Below are positions 30,191-35,544 of a DNA stretch of 35,544 bases, one piece after another. The notes under the pieces were generated by a model. The model was not told where the DNA came from. It worked only from the letters and a program-made list of their open reading frames with translations, and did no database searches. How positions within the stretch are numbered: position 1 is the first letter of the stretch; each line of letters opens with the position of its first letter. Location: assembly GCA_016213265.1 (NCBI GenBank), contig JACRBA010000197.1, positions 1 through 35,544 of the forward strand. The letters are read 5' to 3'. This DNA comes from Burkholderiales bacterium (lineage in GTDB: Bacteria > Pseudomonadota > Gammaproteobacteria > Burkholderiales > Burkholderiaceae_C). Both the position numbers and the translations under genes were made by a program.

Positions 30191-31257
30191 CCCGCCGCAG
30201 CGAACTCACCATCCCCTTTGGCTCGCGCTCCGTGGGGCCCGGGCACCGCCCGCTGGTCATCGCCGAGATGTCGGGCAACCACAACCAGTCGCTCGACCGG
30301 GCCCTGGCCATCGGGGACGCCGCCGCCGCCGCGGGGGCCCATGCGCTGAAGATCCAGACGTACACGGCCGACACCATGACGCTGGACGTGCCGCGCGACG
30401 AGTTCCGCATCACCGACCCGCGCAGCCTGTGGGCCGGCCAGTCGCTGCACGCCCTGTACGACCAGGCGCACACGCCCAGGGAATGGCACGCGCCGATCTT
30501 CGAGCGCGCCGCCTCGCACGGCATGCTGGCCTTCTCCACGCCCATCGACGAGACGGCGGTGGATTTTCTCGAATCGCTCGGCGTGCCGGGCTACAAGATC
30601 GCCTCGTTCGAGAACACCGACCTGCCGCTCATCCGCCGCGTGGCGGCCACCGGCAAGCCGATGATCATCTCCACCGGCATGGCGTCGGTGGGCGAGCTGG
30701 CCGAGACGGTGGAGGCGGTGCGCAGCGCGGGCTGCGAGCAGTTCGTGCTGCTCAAGTGCACCAGCACCTACCCGGCCACGCCGCAGGCCAGCAACATCGC
30801 CACCATCCCGCACATGCGCGAGCTGTTCGACTGCCAGGTCGGCCTGTCGGACCACACCATGGGCGTCGGCGTGGCGGTGGCTGCGGTGGCCCTGGGGGCG
30901 ACGGTGGTGGAGAAGCACTTCACGCTCGCGCGCGCCGACGGCGGGGTGGACGCCAGCTTCTCGCTGGAGCCGCACGAACTGGCCGCGCTGGTGACCGAGA
31001 CCGAGCGCGCCTGGCAGGGCATGGGCCAGGTGCGCTACGGCGTGCAGTCGGCGCAGGAGCGGCAGTCGCTCGCCTTCCGGCGCTCGCTGTACGTCGTGCG
31101 CGACCTCGCCGCGGGCGAGACGCTCTCCGCCGATGCCGTGCGGGCCATCCGCCCCGGCTTCGGCCTGCCGCCCAAGCACCTGGAGGCGGTCATCGGCCGC
31201 CGGGTGCGCCAGGCGGTGTCGCGCGGCACGCCGCTGGCCTGGGACCTGCTGGACTGA
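30187..31257 (+). CDS. pseI: Pseudaminic acid synthase, PseI
   Basis: PseI condenses 2,4-diacetamido-2,4,6-trideoxy-altrose with phosphoenolpyruvate. The 356-residue product has the NeuB-type barrel (VIAEMSGNHNQSLDRAL, HALKIQTYTADTMT, FSTPIDETAVDFLE, KIASFE, ISTGMAS, VGLSDHTMG, VEKHFTL) and a C-terminal SAF antifreeze-like domain (RRSLYVVRDLAAGETLSADAVRAIRPG). The EMSGNHNQ form of the first motif is typical of PseI and unlike the EIGxNH of NeuB. It ends the rightward operon, 22 bases from the convergent gmhB. Confidence 0.94.
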   Translation: MTRRSELTIPFGSRSVGPGHRPLVIAEMSGNHNQSLDRALAIGDAAAAAGAHALKIQTYTADTMTLDVPRDEFRITDPRSLWAGQSLHALYDQAHTPREWHAPIFERAASHGMLAFSTPIDETAVDFLESLGVPGYKIASFENTDLPLIRRVAATGKPMIISTGMASVGELAETVEAVRSAGCEQFVLLKCTSTYPATPQASNIATIPHMRELFDCQVGLSDHTMGVGVAVAAVALGATVVEKHFTLARADGGVDASFSLEPHELAALVTETERAWQGMGQVRYGVQSAQERQSLAFRRSLYVVRDLAAGETLSADAVRAIRPGFGLPPKHLEAVIGRRVRQAVSRGTPLAWDLLD

Positions 31258-31279
31258 GGCGACGCAGCCGCCCCGGCCC

Positions 31280-31894
31280 TCACCGGGATGGGCGCACCAG
31301 CACCTGGTCCACGCAGGCGGCCAGGTCGTCGAACACGGCGTCCGCCGCGGCGGCGGCCCCGGCCTCGAGTGCCTGCCCGCAGCGCACGAGGTAGGCGCCC
31401 GCCACGCCGGCCGCGCGTGCGGCCTGCACATCGGCGAGCTTGTCGCCCACCATGAACGAGTCGGCCAGCGACAGGCCGTGCTCGGCGGCGGCGCGCTGCA
31501 GCATGCCGGGGCGGGGCTTGCGGCAGTCGCATGCCACGGCCAGCGCGGCCACCTGGCCGCCCGGGTGGTGGGGGCAGTGGTACACCGCCAGCGGGGGCGC
31601 CCCGGCGTCGGCCATCGCCTGCCGCATGCGCGCCGTGAGGGCCTGGTAATCGGCCTCGGTGTAGTAGCCGCGCGCGATGCCCGACTGGTTGGTCACCACC
31701 ACCAGGGCCCACCCGGCGGCGTGCAGGCGCTGCAGCGCGGGCAGCACGCCAGGCAGGAACTCGAAGTCCTCCCAGCGCTGCAGGTAGCCGGTGTCGCGGT
31801 TGATGACGCCGTCGCGGTCGAGGAAGGCGGCGCGCCGCGGCGCGGCCGCCGGCGCTTCGCCCGGGGCGGGGGCGGGCGCGCTCAGGCCGCCCAT
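31280..31894 (-). CDS. gmhB: D-glycero-beta-D-manno-heptose 1,7-bisphosphate 7-phosphatase
   Basis: GmhB is a HAD phosphatase that removes the 7-phosphate in ADP-heptose synthesis. The 204-residue product has the HAD motif FLDRDGVIN (nucleophile Asp26, Asp28), VVTNQSGIARG, and the zinc loop with CPHHPGG and CDCRKPRPG. MVGDKLADVQAA is the last HAD motif. The first 20 residues are Ala/Pro-rich and not conserved. It overlaps hldA by 13 bases and is the last gene of the leftward LPS operon. Confidence 0.94.
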   Translation of the reverse strand: MGGLSAPAPAPGEAPAAAPRRAAFLDRDGVINRDTGYLQRWEDFEFLPGVLPALQRLHAAGWALVVVTNQSGIARGYYTEADYQALTARMRQAMADAGAPPLAVYHCPHHPGGQVAALAVACDCRKPRPGMLQRAAAEHGLSLADSFMVGDKLADVQAARAAGVAGAYLVRCGQALEAGAAAAADAVFDDLAACVDQVLVRPSR

Positions 31895-32850
31895 TCGTCG
31901 TAGCTGACGCTGGCCGTGCCGAACTTGGCCACCACCAGGCTGGCCGCGTGGTTGGCCCAGGGCACCGCCTGGCCCAGGGGCACACCCGCGGCCACCAGGG
32001 TGGCGAGCGCGGCGATCACCGTGTCGCCCGCGCCGGTGACGTCGAACACCTCGCGGGCCTCGGCCGCCTCGTGGTGGCTGCCGTGGGCGTCGAACAGCGT
32101 CATGCCTTCTTCCGAGCGCGTCAGCAGCAGGGCGTCGAGCCCGAGCTCGCGCCGCATGCCATCGGCCAGGGCGGCCAGCTCGGCCTCGCCGCGCCAGGGG
32201 CCGGTGATCAGGGCGAGCTCGCCCCGGTTGGGCGTGAGCACGGTGGCGCCCGCGTAGCGCGTGTAGTCCGTGCCCTTGGGGTCGATGAGCACCGGCTTGC
32301 CCGCGGCCCGGGCCAGCTCGATCATCCGCGGGATGTGGGCCAGGCCGCCCTTGCCGTAGTCGGAGAAGACCACCGCATCGTGGGCCGGCAGCGCCTCGGC
32401 GAAGTCGCTCACCATCTGCGCCAGCACCTCGTGCTGCGGCGTGTTCTCGAAGTCCACCCGCAGCAGCTGCTGGGAGCGGCCGATGACGCGCAGCTTGACG
32501 ATGGTCTTGAGCTGGGGGTCGCGCCCGAGCGCCGTCGCCACGTGGCGCTCGGCGAGCAGTTGCTCCAGCCGGCGGGCCGCGTCGTCCTCGCCCACCACGG
32601 TGAGCAAGGTGGCCCGGGCGCCGAGCGATTGCACGTTGACGGCCACGTTCGCCGCACCACCCAGGCGGTCTTCCTCGCGGGTGACGCGCACCACCGGCAC
32701 GGGCGCCTCGGGCGAGATGCGGTCGACAGCGCCGAACCAGTAGCGGTCGAGCATCACGTCGCCGACCACGAGCACGCGTGCCGCGGCCAGGCGCTCGCGT
32801 GCGGGCAGCGGCAGGCGGGTGGCGGGGGCAGGGCGGGCGGCGGCCGTCAT
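31882..32850 (-). CDS. hldA: D-glycero-beta-D-manno-heptose-7-phosphate kinase (HldA)
   Basis: The 322-residue product is the PfkB-type kinase that phosphorylates heptose 7-phosphate at C1. Motifs include VVGDVMLDRYWFGAVDRISPEAPVP, GGAANVAVNVQSLGA, DPKGTDYTRYAGATVLTPNRGE and the catalytic DVTGAGDTVIAALA. It has only the kinase half of E. coli HldE; the adenylyltransferase (HldC) must lie elsewhere. ATG 32850 overlaps the gmhA stop as ATGA. Confidence 0.94.
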   Translation of the reverse strand: MTAAARPAPATRLPLPARERLAAARVLVVGDVMLDRYWFGAVDRISPEAPVPVVRVTREEDRLGGAANVAVNVQSLGARATLLTVVGEDDAARRLEQLLAERHVATALGRDPQLKTIVKLRVIGRSQQLLRVDFENTPQHEVLAQMVSDFAEALPAHDAVVFSDYGKGGLAHIPRMIELARAAGKPVLIDPKGTDYTRYAGATVLTPNRGELALITGPWRGEAELAALADGMRRELGLDALLLTRSEEGMTLFDAHGSHHEAAEAREVFDVTGAGDTVIAALATLVAAGVPLGQAVPWANHAASLVVAKFGTASVSYDEWAA

Positions 32851-33419
32851 GCGAGGCCCAGCCGCTGCTCCACCAGCCCGCACAGCGTGTGGATGATGAG
32901 GATGTGCGCTTCCTGGATGCGCGCGGTGGTGGGGCTGGGCACCACGATGGCCACGTCCGACAGCGGCGCGATGGCGCCGCCGTCGCGGCCGAGCAGGCCC
33001 ACGACCCGCACGTCCATCTCGCGCGCGGCCTGCACGGCCCGCAGCACGTTGGGCGACTGGCCCGAGGTGGAGATGGCCAGCAGCACGTCGCCGGGCCGCC
33101 CCAGCGCGCGCAGCGGGCGGGCGAACACCTCGTCGAAGCTGTAGTCGTTGCCGATGCAGGTGAGCGCCGAGCTGTCGGTGGACAGGGCGATGGCGGCCAG
33201 GGGCGGGCGGTCCTTGAGGAACCGGCCCGTCAACTCGGAGGCCACGTGCTGGGCATCGGCGGCGGAGCCCCCGTTGCCGCAAGACAGCAGCTTGCCGCCG
33301 GCGGCGAGGGACTCGGCCACCACGCGGCCGGCCTCCTGCACGGCGGCATCCAGCGAGCCGAGCTGCTGGAACAGGCGCAGGTGGTCGGCGAGGTTGTCGG
33401 CGAAGAGGGTGGGGGTCAT
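32847..33419 (-). CDS. gmhA: Sedoheptulose-7-phosphate isomerase (GmhA)
   Basis: GmhA converts sedoheptulose 7-phosphate to heptose 7-phosphate, the first committed step to LPS heptose. The 190-residue product is a SIS-fold protein with LSCGNGGSAADAQHVASELTGRF, ALSTDSSALTCIGNDYSFDEVFARP and STSGQSPNVLRAV. His near the N-terminal GNGGSAADAQH and the C-terminal EAHILIIHTLCGLVE contain metal and active-site residues. ATG 33419 overlaps the lapB stop, so translation is coupled. Confidence 0.95.
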   Translation of the reverse strand: MTPTLFADNLADHLRLFQQLGSLDAAVQEAGRVVAESLAAGGKLLSCGNGGSAADAQHVASELTGRFLKDRPPLAAIALSTDSSALTCIGNDYSFDEVFARPLRALGRPGDVLLAISTSGQSPNVLRAVQAAREMDVRVVGLLGRDGGAIAPLSDVAIVVPSPTTARIQEAHILIIHTLCGLVEQRLGLA

Positions 33420-34567
33420 AGCTCCTCCACGCGCCGCGGCGGGAAGCTGTCCCAGCTGAGGCAGCCGGGGCATTGCCAGAAGTAGCGCTGCGCCTCGAAG
33501 CCACAGGCGGCGCAGCGGTAGCGTTGCTGCGGGCGCGCGGCGCGCTCGACGGCCTGCCCGATGGCATCCGCCGTGCCCGCGGGCCATTCACCCACCGGCC
33601 GCGCCAGCAGCGCCTGGGCGGCGCTCAGCGTGGGCTGCTGGCGCAGATGGGGCAGCAGCCGGGGCTCGGCAGCCAGGTCGTGGCCGTCGAGCCGGGCGAG
33701 CGCACGCAGCAGGTCCAGCCCGGGCGCCTGCTCGTAGGCCGCCTGCAGCCGGGCGTGGGCCTCGCTGCGCTGGCCGCAGGCCAGGGCGGCGGCGGCATAG
33801 TCGCCGGCCACCAGCGCGAAGGCGGCGGGGTGGTGCAGGCGCAGCTCGTCCCAGGCCGCCATGGCGTCGGCAGGCCGGCCGCCGCTGGCCAGGCGCTGGC
33901 CGGTCAGCAGCAGCGGGCGTGGCGCGTGCGGTGCGGCACGGCGCGCCTTGGCCAGCGCCTCGTCCGCCAGCGCGGCCTGGCCCTTGGCATCGGCCTCCTG
34001 GGCCAGCTCGCACCAGTGGTGGGCGATGCGCGTACCGAAGGAGCCGGTGCCGCTGCGCTCCAGCGCCGAGGCCGTCTCCGCCGCGGCGGACCAGTCACGG
34101 GCGCGCTCGTACAGGTTGAGCAGGGCCAGCCGGGCCTCGGTGTCGAAGGCGGTGCCCTGCAGCGCGCGGTAGGCCTGCTCGGCGCGGTCGAACAAGCCGG
34201 CCTTCATGAAATCCTGCGCGAGCGCATGCTGGGCACGGTCACGCTCGCTGGCTGCCAGGTCGGCACGGCCCAGCAGGTGCTGGTGCACCCGCACGGCGCG
34301 TTCGAATTCGCCGCGGCGCCGGAACAGGTTGCCCAGCGCGAAATGCAGCTCGGTGGTGTCCGGGTCGTGCTGCACGGCCTCGATGAAGGCATCGATGGCC
34401 TTGTCCTGCTGCTCGTTGAGCAGCAGGTTCAGGCCCTTGAAGTAGGCCTTCGGCGACTCGCGGTTCTCGCGCTTGAGCTGCCTCAGGTCCAGCCGCGAGG
34501 CCAGCCAGCCCATCGCGAAGGCGGCCGGCAGGGCCAGCAGCCACCAGGTGGGCAGCTCAAACTCCAT
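33416..34567 (-). CDS. lapB: LapB, LPS assembly / LpxC-turnover control protein
   Basis: LapB (YciM) works at the inner membrane with FtsH to set LpxC level and so LPS synthesis. The 383-residue product has one N-terminal membrane segment (about residues 6-24), then tetratricopeptide repeats through most of the chain (for example AIDAFIEAVQHDPDTTELHFALGNLFRRRGEFERAV), and a C-terminal rubredoxin-like zinc site with Cys352, Cys355, Cys366 and Cys369. It overlaps lapA by 11 bases and gmhA by four. The coupling to three heptose genes makes sense as an LPS supply operon. Confidence 0.94.
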   Translation of the reverse strand: MEFELPTWWLLALPAAFAMGWLASRLDLRQLKRENRESPKAYFKGLNLLLNEQQDKAIDAFIEAVQHDPDTTELHFALGNLFRRRGEFERAVRVHQHLLGRADLAASERDRAQHALAQDFMKAGLFDRAEQAYRALQGTAFDTEARLALLNLYERARDWSAAAETASALERSGTGSFGTRIAHHWCELAQEADAKGQAALADEALAKARRAAPHAPRPLLLTGQRLASGGRPADAMAAWDELRLHHPAAFALVAGDYAAAALACGQRSEAHARLQAAYEQAPGLDLLRALARLDGHDLAAEPRLLPHLRQQPTLSAAQALLARPVGEWPAGTADAIGQAVERAARPQQRYRCAACGFEAQRYFWQCPGCLSWDSFPPRRVEEL

Positions 34568-34862
34568 CGGGGATCACCGGCGGCGGTTCAGGGGTGTCGG
34601 TGGACGGGGATGCGGGCTTGGCCGGCGGCGTCTCGGGGGCCAGCTGGCGGGCGAGGCGGCGCTGCTTCCACCAGCTGGGGGCCATGGCGAGCACGCCGAA
34701 GGCCGTGCCCGCCGCGAAGGCGGCCAGCACCATGAACACCATGGGCGCGTTCCAGGCGTAGCCGAAGGCCCAGTTCAGCGTCGCCGGGTGCTGGTTGTGC
34801 AGCGAGAAGGCGAACAGCGAAAAGAAGATGAAGGCCCGCAGGAGCCAGACGAAGAAGCGCAT
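34557..34862 (-). CDS. lapA: LapA, small membrane protein (DUF1049)
   Basis: The 101-residue product starts MRFFVWLLRAFIFFSLFAFSLHNQ and has two hydrophobic segments, residues about 5-21 and 40-61 (APMVFMVLAAFAAGTAFGVLA), with a Pro-rich cytoplasmic tail. It is the partner gene of lapB in most proteobacteria. ATG 34862 lies only nine bases downstream of a TAGAAT -10 box on the minus strand, so the mRNA may be leaderless. It overlaps lapB by 11 bases. Confidence 0.9.
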   Translation of the reverse strand: MRFFVWLLRAFIFFSLFAFSLHNQHPATLNWAFGYAWNAPMVFMVLAAFAAGTAFGVLAMAPSWWKQRRLARQLAPETPPAKPASPSTDTPEPPPVIPDGV

Positions 34863-34870
34863 CGCCTGCG

Positions 34871-34910
34871 ATTCTACGGACGGGGCACGGCCCCGGCCCT
34901 GCAGGGCCGG
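34871..34910 (-). promoter_or_regulatory. lapA promoter candidate with an 18-base palindrome at -35
   Basis: On the minus strand TAGAAT is read at 34876-34871, a near-consensus -10 box. The perfect palindrome CCGGCCCTGCAGGGCCGG lies at 34893-34910 and covers the place where a -35 hexamer is expected; no -35 hexamer is seen. The palindrome could be an operator, or the hairpin could be chance in GC-rich DNA. Predicted transcription start is within a few bases of the lapA ATG. Confidence 0.45.
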
Positions 34911-34935
34911 TCGCCGGGACGGGCCGGACAAGAAA

Positions 34936-34961
34936 AAAGGGGCCCCGCGAGGGGCCCCTTT
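34936..34961 (-). terminator. Strong intrinsic terminator after ihfB
   Basis: AAAGGGGCCCC (34936-34946) pairs with GGGGCCCCTTT (34951-34961) around GCGA. Read leftward, the stem is followed by TTTTTTCTTG, a good T tract. It lies 26 bases after the ihfB stop and separates rpsA-ihfB from lapA. Confidence 0.9.
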
Positions 34962-34987
34962 CGGGCAAGCCGGCGCGGTGCGCCGCC

Positions 34988-35308
34988 TCAGGGAGTGCCA
35001 GGCTCCGCCGTGGGAGGATCCACCGGCAGGCTGGCATCCACGCCTTCGCGCAGCGCCTTGCCCGGCTTGAAGTGCGGCACCAGCTTCTCGGGAATCGTCA
35101 CCTGCTCGCCGCTGCGGGGGTTGCGCCCCACGCGCGGCGGCCGGCGGTTGATGGAGAAGCTGCCGAAGCCCCGGATCTCGATGCGGTGCCCGCGCGCCAG
35201 CGCGTCGGACATCGCGTCGAGGATCGTCTTGACGGCGAACTCGGTGTCGCGTTGCGTCAGCTGAGCAAAGCGCTCAGCCAGCTTGGCAACGAGATCCGAT
35301 CGAGTCAT
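34988..35308 (-). CDS. ihfB: Integration host factor, beta subunit
   Basis: The 106-residue product begins [21 protein letters not shown], standard for IHF-beta, followed by [21 protein letters not shown] and the DNA arm [16 protein letters not shown], then [14 protein letters not shown]. The last 12 residues are an acidic, Pro-rich extension. It lies 14 bases after rpsA, the usual arrangement in proteobacteria. Its partner IhfA is encoded at 18547-18966. Confidence 0.96.
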   Translation of the reverse strand: MTRSDLVAKLAERFAQLTQRDTEFAVKTILDAMSDALARGHRIEIRGFGSFSINRRPPRVGRNPRSGEQVTIPEKLVPHFKPGKALREGVDASLPVDPPTAEPGTP

Positions 35309-35322
35309 GGCCGCCCTTCAGC

Positions 35323-35544
35323 TCAACCGTTGTTCTGGTTGTCCAGCTTGGCGCGCAGCAGGGCGCCCAGGCTGGTGGTGCCAGCGGTTTCGCGCTCGTT
35401 GGCCTGCGACAGGCGCTGCATGGCTTCCTGCTGGTCGGCCTGGTCCTTGGCCTTGATCGACAGCTGGATATTGCGCGTCTTGCGGTCCACGTTGACGATC
35501 ATCACCGAGACCTCGTCGCCTTCCTTCAGCACGTTGCGCGCGTC
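35323..35544 (-). CDS. rpsA: Ribosomal protein S1, C-terminal end (rest outside the window)
   Basis: The last 73 residues are present. They start inside the sixth S1 domain (GDEVSVMIVNVDRKTRNIQLSIKAKDQ) and end with the tail TTSLGALLRAKLDNQNNG typical of S1 in betaproteobacteria. S1 binds mRNA on the 30S subunit. The gene reads leftward from beyond the right edge of the window. Confidence 0.95.
   Translation of the reverse strand, partial: DARNVLKEGDEVSVMIVNVDRKTRNIQLSIKAKDQADQQEAMQRLSQANERETAGTTSLGALLRAKLDNQNNG

Overview
The window is about 35.5 kb of very GC-rich bacterial chromosome. The gene orders thrS-infC-rpmI-rplT-pheS-pheT-ihfA-merR-tRNA-Pro and rpsA-ihfB-lapA-lapB, the -10 boxes of the GATAAT/TACAAT kind, and a QueE with a CX14CX2C cluster all point to a betaproteobacterium of the order Burkholderiales, probably Comamonadaceae-like. 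This placement rests on recognition, not on a database search. No phage, IS element or CRISPR array is visible.

Layout. (1) 1-7828, rightward: an acyl-CoA catabolic block with a thiolase (5' end outside the window), an acyl-CoA dehydrogenase interrupted by an in-frame amber codon, an SDR, a PaaI-type thioesterase, a zinc-less MDR, an ElaA-type acetyltransferase, an AidB-type dehydrogenase and a second SDR. (2) 7927-11353: tex and a patatin-like hydrolase. (3) 11391-19688: the translation operon, starting with a short Thr-rich leader peptide and terminator in front of thrS, then infC with an AUC start, rpmI, rplT, pheS, pheT, ihfA, a MerR-type regulator and tRNA-Pro(GGG). (4) 19744-21487: a protein with three fused QueD/PTPS-like domains, then queE (7-deazaguanine pathway). 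(5) 21509-22097, leftward: an H-NS-like protein and a 62-aa cysteine-containing protein, with a structured divergent intergenic region to 22573. (6) 22574-31257, rightward: a surface-glycan operon with GT9 and GT4 glycosyltransferases, a polysialyltransferase-like protein and a complete pseudaminic acid pathway (pseB, pseC, pseF, a pseG-pseH-type fusion, pseI). (7) 31280-34862, leftward: gmhB-hldA-gmhA-lapB-lapA, ADP-heptose precursor synthesis linked to control of LPS synthesis. (8) 34988-35544, leftward: ihfB and the 3' end of rpsA. Both IHF subunits are therefore in this window.

How they fit together: regions 6 and 7 converge and together make LPS inner-core heptose precursors, a nonulosonic acid, and likely transferases for both. 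Region 3 shows several layers of RNA-level control: a probable threonine attenuator for thrS, an infC promoter candidate inside thrS, a non-AUG infC start, a hairpin before rpmI and a terminator-like hairpin before pheS. The most notable observations are the thrS leader-peptide attenuator, the three-domain PTPS fusion with active-site residues split between domains, the amber codon in the acyl-CoA dehydrogenase, and the pseudaminate locus with its PseG-GNAT fusion.
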